Source of the DNA: Acidimicrobiia bacterium
GTDB taxonomy: Bacteria; Actinomycetota; Acidimicrobiia; Acidimicrobiales; CATQHL01
NCBI GenBank assembly: GCA_009840735.1
Contig: VXNF01000016.1
Coordinates: forward strand, 2,380 to 43,981
Direction: 5' to 3'
DNA length: 41,602 bases
The position numbers were made by a program, and so were the translations under genes. Positions 8,798-19,250 of the stretch are shown here, in pieces (the first letter of the stretch is position 1; each line of letters starts with the position of its first letter). A model generated the notes under the pieces. It searched no databases and was not told the DNA's origin. It was given only the letters and a program-made list of their open reading frames with translations.

Positions 8798-9759
8798 GGC
8801 GATTCCTCCACGAGCACGCAGGCGGCGAAGTGACCGGATTGCACCAGGCGCAGCGCCGGAATAGTCGCCTCGCACTCGGCGCGGAAGTGGGCGCAGCGCG
8901 GAGCGAAGGCACAGCCGGCGATGGGCTCACGACCGTCGGGCACCATCCCGGCTATGGCGGCGAGGTCAACCCCGGCGGTCTCGGGCCGGGGGATGGCTGC
9001 CAGCAGCGCCCGGGTGTACGGGTGGCCGGGGTTCTCCAGCACCTGGCCGGTGGCGCCCGTCTCCGCCACGCGGCCGGCATAGAGCACCAACACCCGGTCG
9101 CAGATCCGCCGGATCACTCCGACGTCGTGGCTGATGAGTACCACGGCCAGCCCGTCGCGGCGGCGCAACTCGTCGATGAGGTCGAGCACCTGCGCCTGAG
9201 TCGTGACGTCCAGGGCGGTCGTGGGCTCATCGGCGATCATCAGGCGGGGCCGGGTGGCGAGGGCCATGGCGATCACGGCCCGCTGCAACATTCCGCCGGA
9301 GAACTCATGCGGGTAGGCGCCGAGCAACCGCCGCGGCTCGGGGAGGCCGGCGCGTGCCAGCAGGTCGCCCAGCACGACCGGATCGTCGCTTCCCGCGACC
9401 AAACGCAGCTGCTGACCGATGGTGAACACCGGGTTCAGCGCCGCGCCCGGATTCTGCTGGATGAGCGCCGCCACGGCCTGCAACGAGCCGTCGATGGCCA
9501 TCGGCCAGCCCTCGAAGTGCAGTTCGCCTCTCACGGAGGCCGAGGCCGGCGCAAGCCCCAAGAGGGTGCGGAACAGCACCGACTTACCGCAGCCAGACTC
9601 CCCCGCCACGCCCAGGATCTCCCCGGGGCGCAACTCCAGCGACACGCCGCGCACGGCGCGCACGGGGCCGGTCGGCGGGTTGAACGTGACGTGCAGATCC
9701 TCGACGCGCAACAGGGGCGTCGAGGCTCGCCCGTCATCTCGGCCCATCATCTCCGGCAC
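8794..9759 (-). CDS. Oligopeptide-type ABC importer, first ATPase (DppD/OppD-like)
   Basis: This 321-residue ATPase has Walker [10 protein letters not shown], signature FSGGMLQRA and Walker [13 protein letters not shown]. The C-terminal oligopeptide-transporter extension contains the cysteine pattern GCAFAPRC...C...GHFAAC, which in relatives can bind an iron-sulfur cluster. The start lies 6 bp after the DppC-like stop; internal methionines at residues 4 and 5 are alternatives. It pairs with the overlapping downstream ATPase to form the heterodimer typical of peptide importers. Confidence 0.93.
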   Translation of the reverse strand: MPEMMGRDDGRASTPLLRVEDLHVTFNPPTGPVRAVRGVSLELRPGEILGVAGESGCGKSVLFRTLLGLAPASASVRGELHFEGWPMAIDGSLQAVAALIQQNPGAALNPVFTIGQQLRLVAGSDDPVVLGDLLARAGLPEPRRLLGAYPHEFSGGMLQRAVIAMALATRPRLMIADEPTTALDVTTQAQVLDLIDELRRRDGLAVVLISHDVGVIRRICDRVLVLYAGRVAETGATGQVLENPGHPYTRALLAAIPRPETAGVDLAAIAGMVPDGREPIAGCAFAPRCAHFRAECEATIPALRLVQSGHFAACVLVEESP

Positions 9760-9765
9760 CGTGGC

Positions 9766-10746
9766 CTACCCCTCACCCCTGGTACGGGGATCGGTCACGT
9801 CGCGCACCACGTCACCGATCAGGTTGAACGACATGGCCGCCACCACGATGGCGATGCCGGCGAAACCGGCGATCCACCACTGGCCCGACAGCACGTACTG
9901 GCGACCCTCGGCGATCATCACGCCCCAGTCCGCCGTCGGTGGGCGAGGACCCAGCCCCACGAAGCTGAGGCCGGCAGCCGTGAGAACCGCCGCACCCAGA
10001 TCGGCGGTGGCCTGCACCCACACCGGCGCCATGGCGTTGGGCAGCACATGGCGGACGATGATGCTGTGGCTCGGCACGCCGATGGCCTGCACGGCCCGCA
10101 CGTAGGGTCGCCGCTGCAAGCTCAGCACCTGGGCGCGCACCTGCCGGGCATACCAGGGCCACCACGACACGGCGATGGCAATGACGGTGTTGCGCAGGCT
10201 GGCCCCGAGGGCGGCGGCGACCAGCACGGCCAGCAGCAGGGGCGGGAACGCCAGGAAGGTGTCGGTGATCCGCATGAGGACCTCGTCCACCCAGCGCCCG
10301 AAATAGCCCGCGACGGCACCCACCGTCACGCCGATCACCACCGAGAGCGCCACCACGCCCACCGCCACGATCAGGGCGGTGCGAGCCCCGAACAGCAGCC
10401 GGGCCAGCATGTCTCGCCCCAGGTCATCGGTCCCCAGCCAGTAGGTGCCGTCAGGGCCCTGCAGCCGGACGGACAGGTCGGGCACGCCGCGCCCGGCGTC
10501 GGCGAACGGAGTCAGCCAGGGCGCGAAGATGGCGGCAACGACAAAGACCAAGGCCACCCCGGCCGCGCCCATCCCCAAGCGGCTGCGCCTGAAGTACCAG
10601 ACGGAACTGCCGGGGGCCCCCAAGCGGCGGGCCGGATGTCCAGCGTCACCGCCGGCACCTCCGGCAACCCCCGGCAACCCGCGCCGACGGGGCAGGCCCC
10701 GCAAGCCGAAACGGGAGGGCGGCGGCAGACGATCCGACGGATCCAC
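9766..10746 (-). CDS. ABC importer permease (DppC/OppC-like)
   Basis: This 326-residue inner-membrane permease has an N-terminal transmembrane segment (GAAGVALVFVVAAIFAPWL), the family motif YWLGTDDLGRDMLARLLFG, and the cytoplasmic coupling region around YVRAVQAIGVPSHSIIVRHVLPN. The GTG at 10746 shares one base with the preceding stop (TAGTG). Although the frame stays open further upstream, it overlaps the DppB-like gene there and that part is not coding. The start gives a proline/arginine-rich cytoplasmic tail of about 50 residues, somewhat long for the family. Confidence 0.92.
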   Translation of the reverse strand: MDPSDRLPPPSRFGLRGLPRRRGLPGVAGGAGGDAGHPARRLGAPGSSVWYFRRSRLGMGAAGVALVFVVAAIFAPWLTPFADAGRGVPDLSVRLQGPDGTYWLGTDDLGRDMLARLLFGARTALIVAVGVVALSVVIGVTVGAVAGYFGRWVDEVLMRITDTFLAFPPLLLAVLVAAALGASLRNTVIAIAVSWWPWYARQVRAQVLSLQRRPYVRAVQAIGVPSHSIIVRHVLPNAMAPVWVQATADLGAAVLTAAGLSFVGLGPRPPTADWGVMIAEGRQYVLSGQWWIAGFAGIAIVVAAMSFNLIGDVVRDVTDPRTRGEG

Positions 10747-11771
10747 TAGGCCAACTCCACGCGCGGGTCCAGGCGGGCCTGCAGCAGGTCGAGGGCCAGG
10801 TTCACGAGGACGTAGATGACGGTGATGGCCAGCGCCGCCGCGGTGATGACGGGGAAGTCCACCCGCACGATTGCGTCCGTGAGGTACTTGCCCAGGCCGG
10901 GCCAACCGAACACGGCCTCCACCAGGAAGGCGCTCGAGATCGAATAGGCGAAAGTCAGCCCTAACACCGTGAGCGCCGGCAGCAGTGCGTTCTTGAGGGC
11001 CAGCCGCCACAGAACGGTGCGGCGGGGAATGCGAGCCACGGTGGCGGCCTCGATGTAGTCGCTGCCCAGCACCTCCAGCATCGTCCCCCGCACGAGCCGG
11101 ATGGTGAGCCCCAGAGGAAACGCAGCCATCACCACGACCGGCATCACCAGGTGGCGCGACACGTCCACGAACCCGCCCCAGTCGCCAGCCACCAGCGAGT
11201 CGATCACGAACATGCCGGTGGGTTGCGCGAAAACCGTGGTCGCTTCGGTGCGCCCGGCCAGCGGCAGCCAGCCCAACTCGGCGGCGAAGACCAACTGCAG
11301 GATCAGGGCAGACCAGAACACCGGCATTGACACCCCGGTCACCGCCAGCAGCCGGATGCCCGTGTCGCTCAGGCGGCGGTGGCGGGAGGCGGCCATCACA
11401 CCGGCGGGCACACCGAGGAGCACCGCCAGGGCCGTGGCGGACAGCGCCAACTCGAGGGTGGCCGGCAGGAAGCGTCGCAAGTCCTCGGCGATGGGGCGCT
11501 TGGTGGCGAAGGAGATGCCCATGTCGCCGCGCGCCAGATCGCCCAGGTAGCCCACGTACTGCGACAGCACCGGCGCGTCCAGGTTCAGATCGGCGCGGAC
11601 CTGCTCCACCTGCTCGGGGCGGGCTCGGGCCCCGGCGTACAGCGAGGCCGGGTCCGAGGGCACCAGCCGCGACACCACGAACGTGATCGTGACCACGCCC
11701 AGGATCACGAGCAGGCTCGTGAACACCCGGCGCAGCAGGTAGCCCGCCCAGCGGCGACTCCCGCGGCTCAT
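10746..11771 (-). CDS. ABC importer permease (DppB/OppB-like)
   Basis: This 341-residue permease begins with the typical LLRRVFTSLLVILGVVTITF membrane helix, followed by the extracytoplasmic loop SRLVPSDPAS. The coupling region is DYIEAATVARIPRRTVLWR, and the C-terminal part contains FGWPGLGKYLTDAI. Length and order of helices match dipeptide and oligopeptide permeases. It overlaps dppC by one base. A GC-rich 108-bp gap (11772-11879) separates it from the binding-protein gene. No convincing U-tract terminator is visible there. Confidence 0.93.
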   Translation of the reverse strand: MSRGSRRWAGYLLRRVFTSLLVILGVVTITFVVSRLVPSDPASLYAGARARPEQVEQVRADLNLDAPVLSQYVGYLGDLARGDMGISFATKRPIAEDLRRFLPATLELALSATALAVLLGVPAGVMAASRHRRLSDTGIRLLAVTGVSMPVFWSALILQLVFAAELGWLPLAGRTEATTVFAQPTGMFVIDSLVAGDWGGFVDVSRHLVMPVVVMAAFPLGLTIRLVRGTMLEVLGSDYIEAATVARIPRRTVLWRLALKNALLPALTVLGLTFAYSISSAFLVEAVFGWPGLGKYLTDAIVRVDFPVITAAALAITVIYVLVNLALDLLQARLDPRVELA

Positions 11772-11879
11772 AGCTCTGGCGGAGAGTACGCCCCGGCCGG
11801 GCCGCCTCAGGCCCCCGCCGGGCGGATCCGCGGCGGGCGGTCCGGGGTGGGGATTTCCGCGATCCTCAACTCCGGCGCG

Positions 11880-13595
11880 CTAGCTCCGTCTCAGGTCGTA
11901 GAACCAGACCACGTTGGCGTACGCCGGGTTCGGCACGTAGCCCTCGATGTCGGAGCGGATCACCGACACCGCCGGCACGTCCAGCATGAACACGGCGACG
12001 TCGTCGTCCACCAGGATCTGCTGCGCCTGACGGAACATCTCAGCGGCGGCGTCGGTGTCGGTGCCGCTGGTGGCGTCGGCGGTGTCCAGCAGCGCATCGA
12101 ACTCGGGGTTCTTGTAGTAGCTGAGCCCGAAGAAGGGGAGCTCCTCGCTGCGGTACAGCGAGTAGAGGAAGTCCGTCGGCGTGACATAGGACGGGTACCA
12201 GAACATCGTGTAGATGTCCTGAGCCTCCGCCGGGTCGCCCTGCGCGATTGCCCAGCGGGCGTCCCAGGTGAGCGGCTCCAGCACCAGCTCCACACCGATG
12301 GTGGCCAGCAGCGCCTTCCAGACCTCACCGATCTGCTCCTGCTCCACTTCGCCCACGTCGTAGCTGTAGGTGAGCGTCAGATCGCTCACGCCGGCCGCCT
12401 CCAGGGTGGCCGCGGCCCTGGCCAGGTCGGTCTGGGGCAGGTTCGAGTCGTCCAGCGAACCCCAGATGGTGCGCGGGATGGGTCCGGTCGCCCGCGTCGC
12501 TTCGCCGCCGTAGAGGTTGTTCACCACGTCTTCGTACGGGAACGACAGCACGAGCGCCTCGCGCACCTCCGGCGAGAGTCGCACGTTGTTGAGCATCCCG
12601 AAGAGGTTGGTCATCGAGACGCCGCGCACGACGCTCAGATCGGTATCGGTCTCCAACGCCGGATACACGTCGAAGGGCAGGTTGAAGGTGAAGTCGGCAT
12701 CGCCGCTGCGGACCAACTGCTCGGCGAGCACCGGGTCCTCCACGAGGCGCATCTCCACCTCGGAGAACTGGCCATCACTCCAGCCACCCCAGTAGTCCTC
12801 GTACGCGGTCAGGATCACGTTCTCGCTGGGCGACAGCGACGCGATCGTGTACGGGCCTGTGCCGGCGCCGTTGCCATCGTTGAACCAGGTGGCGTCCTGC
12901 GTGACCGAATCGGGGCTCATGATGTAGGCAGCGAACGTGGAGGACAGCACGAGGTCCATGGGCGCTGGCCACAGCAGCCTGAAGTTGATGGTCAGGTCGT
13001 CCACGACCTCCATCGACTCCACCGGCAGGAAGATGAAGGCGGCGCCCAGACCCAGGTCGATGGTGCGCTGCAGCGAGGCCCGCACGGCCTCGGCATTGAA
13101 CGGCGCCCCGTCGTGGAAGGTGACGCCGTCGCGCAGGTTGAACGTCCAGAAGGTGGCGTCCTCGTTGGACTCCCAGGAGGTGGCCAGGCCCGGCGACAGC
13201 AGTTCCGCCGAGCCGGGCGGGTTGAACCGGGTGAGGGTCTCGTAGACGTTCTGCAGCACGAGATGCTCAGCGGAGAAGGCCGAGGACGGATCCAGGTCCA
13301 CCCAGGGGAACGGGCTGGCGTACACGAAGCGGCCGGCGTCGGCGGGGACACCGGCCGCGGCGGGTGGTGGAGCCGCGGCAGGTTCAGGAGCGGCGGGCGG
13401 CTCGGCAACGGGTTCGGGAGCGGGCGCCGGCTCAGAGGCCGGAGCCGGAGGTTCCGGTGCGGGCGCTGGCTCGGCCGCCGGCGCCGCAGCCGGCGGCTCG
13501 GGCGCCACGGCATCCTCGTCGCTGCCGCAGGCCCCCGCCACTAGTAACAGCACGGCCAGAACCGCTAGGGATACGGTCAATGCTCGTGTCTTCAT
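11880..13595 (-). CDS. ABC importer solute-binding lipoprotein, family 5
   Basis: This 571-residue extracellular binding protein is the first gene of the transporter operon. The signal peptide ends LLLVAGACGSD, a slightly imperfect lipobox with Cys as the likely lipidated residue. An Ala/Pro/Glu-rich tether of about 60 residues follows, then a family-5 binding fold (RFVYASPFPWVDLDPSSAF, TFNLRDGVTFHDGAPFNAEAV, GTGPYTI). Such proteins bind peptides, but also nickel, opines or other amino-acid derivatives, so the ligand is open. The divergent Lrp gene and downstream enzymes point to peptides or unusual amino acids. Confidence 0.92.
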   Translation of the reverse strand: MKTRALTVSLAVLAVLLLVAGACGSDEDAVAPEPPAAAPAAEPAPAPEPPAPASEPAPAPEPVAEPPAAPEPAAAPPPAAAGVPADAGRFVYASPFPWVDLDPSSAFSAEHLVLQNVYETLTRFNPPGSAELLSPGLATSWESNEDATFWTFNLRDGVTFHDGAPFNAEAVRASLQRTIDLGLGAAFIFLPVESMEVVDDLTINFRLLWPAPMDLVLSSTFAAYIMSPDSVTQDATWFNDGNGAGTGPYTIASLSPSENVILTAYEDYWGGWSDGQFSEVEMRLVEDPVLAEQLVRSGDADFTFNLPFDVYPALETDTDLSVVRGVSMTNLFGMLNNVRLSPEVREALVLSFPYEDVVNNLYGGEATRATGPIPRTIWGSLDDSNLPQTDLARAAATLEAAGVSDLTLTYSYDVGEVEQEQIGEVWKALLATIGVELVLEPLTWDARWAIAQGDPAEAQDIYTMFWYPSYVTPTDFLYSLYRSEELPFFGLSYYKNPEFDALLDTADATSGTDTDAAAEMFRQAQQILVDDDVAVFMLDVPAVSVIRSDIEGYVPNPAYANVVWFYDLRRS

Positions 13596-13671
13596 CGAAC
13601 CCCCTCGATGCGCTCGCCCCGGCCTCGGTGCCGGTGGCGCAGGGCGGCCTCCGCTGCATGTGCGAGACGTC

Positions 13672-13689
13672 GAGTCGATCGCTCGACTC
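13672..13689. promoter_or_regulatory. Inverted repeat in the transporter/Lrp divergent region
   Basis: GAGTCGA (13672-13678) and TCGACTC (13683-13689) form perfect 7-bp arms around a 4-base spacer. It lies about 80 bp upstream of both divergent start codons, a good place for a shared operator. The binding protein is unknown. Confidence 0.35.
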
Positions 13690-13727
13690 AGTCGTTGATT
13701 CGATACTTGCAGTGTTGTGCCCCTTTC

Positions 13728-13747
13728 ATTGCAAATCTTAGAGCAAT
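13728..13747. promoter_or_regulatory. Candidate Lrp autoregulatory site
   Basis: ATTGC (13728-13732) and GCAAT (13743-13747) flank a 10-base AT-rich centre just upstream of the Lrp-type start codon. Lrp/AsnC proteins typically bind AT-rich imperfect palindromes of about this size at their own promoters. The assignment is inferred from form and position. Confidence 0.35.
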
Positions 13748-13759
13748 AAGCTAGAGAGC

Positions 13760-14287
13760 GTGCAAGTCATGCAGTTAGACGAACTCGACCATGCCATCCT
13801 GCAAGTCCTCAGCGAGGACGCCCGCGCCACCTACAGCGAGATCTCGAAGCTGGTGGGCGTGTCGGTGGGCACCGTGCGGAACCGCATCGTGGCGATGCGC
13901 GAGTCGGGTTCGCTGCACCTGCGTGTATGGCTGGATCCGTACCGGGCCGGTATCGGCCTGGCGGCCACGCTGCTGCTACGGGTGCAGCCCGACAAGCTGC
14001 GGGCGGTCACCGATGAGTTGGTGGCTCTGGATGCCACCGGCTACATCGCCACCGTGGCCGGCGACCACGACCTGATGGTGGACGCCTTCTGCAAGGACGT
14101 ACCACACCTGGATCACCTGCTCCACCGCGAGATCCAGGCCATCGACGGGGTGCTGTCGGTGACCACGTACCTCGTCACCGACATCAAGTACGACTCCAAC
14201 ATCAACATGGCCGGGCTGCTGAATGACGGCACCCCCACGGCGGCCGGCGACGAGCTGGCCGAGCGGCGCCGCAGCCGCTCCCGGTAG
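13760..14287 (+). CDS. Lrp/AsnC-family transcriptional regulator
   Basis: This 175-residue regulator has an N-terminal HTH (LDELDHAILQVLSEDARATY, then SEISKLVGVSVGTVRNRI) and a C-terminal RAM ligand-binding domain (YIATVAGDHDLMVDAFC, TTYLVTDIKY). A short charged tail extends past the domain. The GTG at 13760 and the ATG at 13769 are both possible starts. It is divergent from the ABC importer and 20 bp upstream of the aminopeptidase-like gene, so it probably controls both sides in response to an amino acid or related ligand. Family is firm; the ligand is unknown. Confidence 0.93.
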   Translation: MQVMQLDELDHAILQVLSEDARATYSEISKLVGVSVGTVRNRIVAMRESGSLHLRVWLDPYRAGIGLAATLLLRVQPDKLRAVTDELVALDATGYIATVAGDHDLMVDAFCKDVPHLDHLLHREIQAIDGVLSVTTYLVTDIKYDSNINMAGLLNDGTPTAAGDELAERRRSRSR

Positions 14288-14307
14288 CGGCCCGACGGAG
14301 ACCACCC

Positions 14308-15339
14308 ATGAGCACACTGGGCACAGAGGCGACCGCTGACTACGCCGAATTCGAGTTGCACCACGCCGCCCGGGTGCTGCTGACCGACGTGCGACCCGTG
14401 CAACCGGGCGAGCCGGTGCTTATCACCGCCGACAGCAAGGCCGACCAACGGGTGGCCCGGGCCACGGCGACGGCGGCGCACGTCCTGGGGGCCGCGCCCA
14501 CCGTGCTGACCTATCCGGCCGGCACCCCCGTCGGCCCCGTGCCCCCTCCGGTGGCGGCGGCGGCACTGCAGGCCGTGCACTGGATCAACTTCTCGGTGGG
14601 CTACCACCTCTACAGCGACGCCTACGAAGCCGCCCTGGCCAACGGCTGCGTGTACTTGGAGCTCACGGGCATGGACGTGGACATGATGATCCGCACCGTC
14701 GGGCAGGTGGACAATGCCCTGCTGGAAGAGGTGAAGACCCTGCTCTACCGGCAGTCGCAGGCCGCCGAGAGCCTGCGCCTGACCAGCCCGGCGGGCTGCG
14801 ACGTGACCATGACCATCGACCCGGCGGGCGATCCCTTCTGGGAGGACCCGCCCACCGACGGGGGCTGGCCGCAGATGCTGGGCGGGCAGTCGGGCTGCAT
14901 GGTGATCAGGGAGTCGGTGAACGGCACGGTCACCTTCGACGGGGCCGTCTGGCCGCCCGACAGCCTCGGGCTGATCACCCGGCCGGTGACCCTCACGATC
15001 ATCGACGGCTACGTGACCGCAGTCTCCGGCGGCAACGAGGCCAAGCTCTACGAGCAGTGGCTGCGTGCGGCGGGCAACCCCGAGGCACTGCTGTTCGACC
15101 ACTTCTGCTACGGCTTCAATCCCGGCGTGCTGCGGCCCTCCGGACGCATCCTGGAGGACGAGCGGGTCTTCGGATGTGTGCAGTTGGGGATCGGGGCCAC
15201 CGAGTGCGGCTCACCCGTACACTCCGACGGGGTGGTGCTAAATCCGTCGGTGTGGCTGGACGACCGGCAGATCCAGGCCGACGGGGCCTACGTCGATCTG
15301 GAGATAGCCTCCCTCACCGACCGGCTGAGAGCCGGCTGA
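14308..15339 (+). CDS. Aminopeptidase T (M29)/NicX-like metalloenzyme
   Basis: This 343-residue cytoplasmic protein has the hallmarks of the M29/2,5-dihydroxypyridine dioxygenase-like group: VQPGEPVLITADSKADQR near the N-terminus, GMDVDMMIRTVG (about 121-132) and HSDGVVLNPSVWLDD near the C-terminus. His265 and the His305-x-Asp307 pair are candidate metal ligands by analogy with the family. This group includes true aminopeptidases and ring-cleaving dioxygenases, so the reaction cannot be fixed from sequence. It sits 20 bp after the Lrp gene and before a racemase, consistent with catabolism of an imported compound. Confidence 0.75.
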   Translation: MSTLGTEATADYAEFELHHAARVLLTDVRPVQPGEPVLITADSKADQRVARATATAAHVLGAAPTVLTYPAGTPVGPVPPPVAAAALQAVHWINFSVGYHLYSDAYEAALANGCVYLELTGMDVDMMIRTVGQVDNALLEEVKTLLYRQSQAAESLRLTSPAGCDVTMTIDPAGDPFWEDPPTDGGWPQMLGGQSGCMVIRESVNGTVTFDGAVWPPDSLGLITRPVTLTIIDGYVTAVSGGNEAKLYEQWLRAAGNPEALLFDHFCYGFNPGVLRPSGRILEDERVFGCVQLGIGATECGSPVHSDGVVLNPSVWLDDRQIQADGAYVDLEIASLTDRLRAG

Positions 15340-15413
15340 GAATCGGAGCGGAGCGACCAACGTGGCCGTGCTGCAGCGCTGCACGTCGGTTGCACGTTGA
15401 TGGGACATCGGCG

Positions 15414-16187
15414 ATGACTCGAATCCTCTGGATCAACCCCGTGGGCACCGACGACTTCGACGCGCCGATCGGTGCTGAGTTGCGCGCCGAGGCGGCGCCT
15501 GGCTCGCGAGTCGACGTGTGCTCGCTACCCGGCCCGGGACCGGAACATCTGGAGTGGAATGCCCTCGAGGCGGTCGTCGCCGGTCCGACGATGGGCGTGA
15601 TCCGCTGGGCGGCGGAACGGGGCGGCTACGACGCGGCGGTGATCGGCTGCTTCTACGACCCGTTCCTGCGCGGCGCGAGGGAGCTGTCCGGATCCATGGC
15701 GGTGACGGCGCCGGCCGAGGCGTGCCTGCACGTCGCCTCGACGGTGGGGGAGCGCGTCAGCATTCTGGTGGGGCGCAAGAAGTGGATCCCCGAGATGCAC
15801 GAGAACGTCGTCAAGTACGGCTTCGACGAGCGCCTGGCATCCTTCCGGGTCCTCGAGATGAGCGTCGACGACTTCCAGACCGATACCGAGTTCACCCAGC
15901 AGCGGATCATCGCCGAGGCCGAGGCAGCTGTCGAAGCAGACCGCGCGGATGCCGTCATCCTCGGCTGCACCGCGGAATTCGGCTTCTACCGCGAGGTGCA
16001 GCGCAAGATCGGTGTGCCGGTCATCGACGCCATCACGGCACCGCTGCGATACGCCGAGTTCCTAGCGACGCTCGGCGCGGACCACGGCTGGCGCACCAGC
16101 CGGACCGGCGGCTACGAGTCGGTGCCACGCCGCGAGCTGGCGTGGATCCCGCTCGTGGAGCCCGTGCTGAACGTCGATCCCCGCTGA
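15414..16187 (+). CDS. Asp/Glu/hydantoin racemase family protein
   Basis: This 257-residue member of the two-cysteine racemase superfamily begins MTRILWINPVG, and its catalytic cysteines are 79 (AVIGCFYDP) and 185 (VILGCTAEF). Family members interconvert the stereoisomers of hydantoins, aspartate or glutamate, or isomerise maleate. Both catalytic cysteines are present, so a racemase is more likely than a pseudoenzyme. The ATG at 15414 starts directly at the first beta strand. The open frame upstream overlaps the preceding gene and is not used. A role in processing D-amino acids or hydantoins taken up by the adjacent importer is inferred. Confidence 0.85.
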   Translation: MTRILWINPVGTDDFDAPIGAELRAEAAPGSRVDVCSLPGPGPEHLEWNALEAVVAGPTMGVIRWAAERGGYDAAVIGCFYDPFLRGARELSGSMAVTAPAEACLHVASTVGERVSILVGRKKWIPEMHENVVKYGFDERLASFRVLEMSVDDFQTDTEFTQQRIIAEAEAAVEADRADAVILGCTAEFGFYREVQRKIGVPVIDAITAPLRYAEFLATLGADHGWRTSRTGGYESVPRRELAWIPLVEPVLNVDPR

Positions 16188-16294
16188 GAGCGCTCCGGCT
16201 GGAAGACACGCCCTCGGGGAGCGAACGCCGTCGCAGCAGGGCAGGTCACTGGGTGGTATCTGCCGGTGTTGCCGACTCACATTGGGGCTCTCAT

Positions 16295-17746
<1,452 letters not shown>

Positions 17747-17824
17747 GTGGCTACCTCCCCTCCGGCCTTGCTCCCTCGCCCCGACCCCGCGCCGGAGCCC
17801 GAACGCCGCGGCGTCGAAGGATAG

Positions 17825-19078
17825 CTACGGCAGGTACGTGCGGGGGTTCACCGGCGCGCCGTCGATGCGCACCTCGAAGTGAAGGTGGGGACCCTGAGAC
17901 AGGCCGGAGTTGCCCACGTAGCCCAATGTCTGGCCGATGGAGACGGTCTGGCCGACGGTGACGGCGAAACCGTACAGGTGGCCGTAGAGGGTCGACATCC
18001 CGCCACCGTGGTCCACGATGAGGGTGTTGCCGTAGCCGCCGATCCAGCCCGCGAAGTCCACTCGGCCAGACTCGGAGGAGAGGATCGGGGCGCCGTGGGC
18101 GCCGGCGATGTCGATGCCCTGGTGCATCCGCCCCCAGCGCGGGCCGTACTCGGAGGTCACTCGGTCGACCAGCGGCCAGCGCACCGCGCTCGGCGGGATC
18201 ACGACCCCGACCGCAGGGCAGTCGAGCCAGGATCCGTCGCTGTCCAGGGGCCGCCGCGGGTTGTCAAAGCAAATCCTGCGGCGGCGATCCCGCTCGGCGG
18301 CCTCGAACTCGATCTCGGCGACCCGTGCGGCCATGATGGCCGCGACCTCCGCCTGCGCCGCCTCGAGCGCCTCGACCTCGTCGTGCAGTCGGCGGATCCG
18401 AGCCTGCAACTCGGCGTGCAGCGCCGCCTGCCGCTCACGGTCGCGGCTGTTCGCTTCGAGGACCTCGCGCTCCTGTCGGGCCAACGCATCGATGGTGAGT
18501 CCCACGGACTCGAGGGTCTGCCGGCGTGCGCCGATCTCGGCGATCGAGTCGCCCAGGGCCTCGAGCAGCTCCTTGTCGTGCTCGCCGACCATGGTCAGCA
18601 GAACATGGCGGTTCTCCAGTTCGTGTACATCGCTGACCTGCCAGGCAAGAGCGGCGCGGTGCTCGGTGGAATAGACGTACATGTCGACGAGCCGCTCGGT
18701 GGCCAGCCGCTGCCGTGCCGCGTGCGCGGCCTCGGCGCGTCCCAGCGCTCGCTCGGCTGCCGCCAGCTGGTCGGCGGCCAGCCCTCGACGGACGGCGATG
18801 GCTGCCAGACGGTCCTCGGAGAGCGCGATCTGCTCGGCCGTGCGCGCCAGCTCGGCTTTGAGTTGCTCCGTTGAGAACTGCAAGTCGGCGAACTCGGCGC
18901 CGAGGAGGCCTTGCTCAGTGCCGAGTTGGTCGAGCGCCGAGCGGGAGCGGTTCAGCGACTCGTCGCCGGTGAGACGGTCCTGGAGGTACTGGTGGTCAGC
19001 GGAGCCCTGCGCCTGGGCGGGCAGGGTCGGCAGGAGGACAAGCAGGCAGGCGGCGAGAAGCCGCGCACGTCGTGACAT
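17825..19078 (-). CDS. Secreted M23 peptidase with coiled coil (EnvC/NlpD-like)
   Basis: This 417-residue exported protein has a signal peptide (LLAACLLVLLPTLPAQAQ). A long alpha-helical coiled coil covers about residues 30-255, and a C-terminal LytM domain carries zinc motifs HQGID and HLHFEVRIDG plus YGNTLIVDHGGG. Such proteins cut peptidoglycan cross-bridges or activate amidases during division. The LytM metal ligands look intact, suggesting a catalytic enzyme. It starts at the ATG at 19078 and precedes the M20 gene by 78 bp on the same strand, but no functional link is evident. Confidence 0.9.
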   Translation of the reverse strand: MSRRARLLAACLLVLLPTLPAQAQGSADHQYLQDRLTGDESLNRSRSALDQLGTEQGLLGAEFADLQFSTEQLKAELARTAEQIALSEDRLAAIAVRRGLAADQLAAAERALGRAEAAHAARQRLATERLVDMYVYSTEHRAALAWQVSDVHELENRHVLLTMVGEHDKELLEALGDSIAEIGARRQTLESVGLTIDALARQEREVLEANSRDRERQAALHAELQARIRRLHDEVEALEAAQAEVAAIMAARVAEIEFEAAERDRRRRICFDNPRRPLDSDGSWLDCPAVGVVIPPSAVRWPLVDRVTSEYGPRWGRMHQGIDIAGAHGAPILSSESGRVDFAGWIGGYGNTLIVDHGGGMSTLYGHLYGFAVTVGQTVSIGQTLGYVGNSGLSQGPHLHFEVRIDGAPVNPRTYLP

Positions 19079-19250
19079 CTGTCGTTCGGGCCCTCAACCC
19101 CACTCGCCACCGGCAACAATAGCCACAGGAGATCACAGCAGCAACAGGGCCGGGGAGCGAACCCCCTGCTGCGGACCGGCGCGGTCCCGGCGGCAGACGG
19201 GCCGTTCCATCGCAGGACATCGCCGCCGTCGCCCGCCGGATCCGCTGGGT

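Noticed and set aside
11772-11879. Intrinsic terminator between binding-protein and permease genes
   Set aside because: The gap is GC-rich with possible stems, but there is no U-tract and no single clear hairpin.
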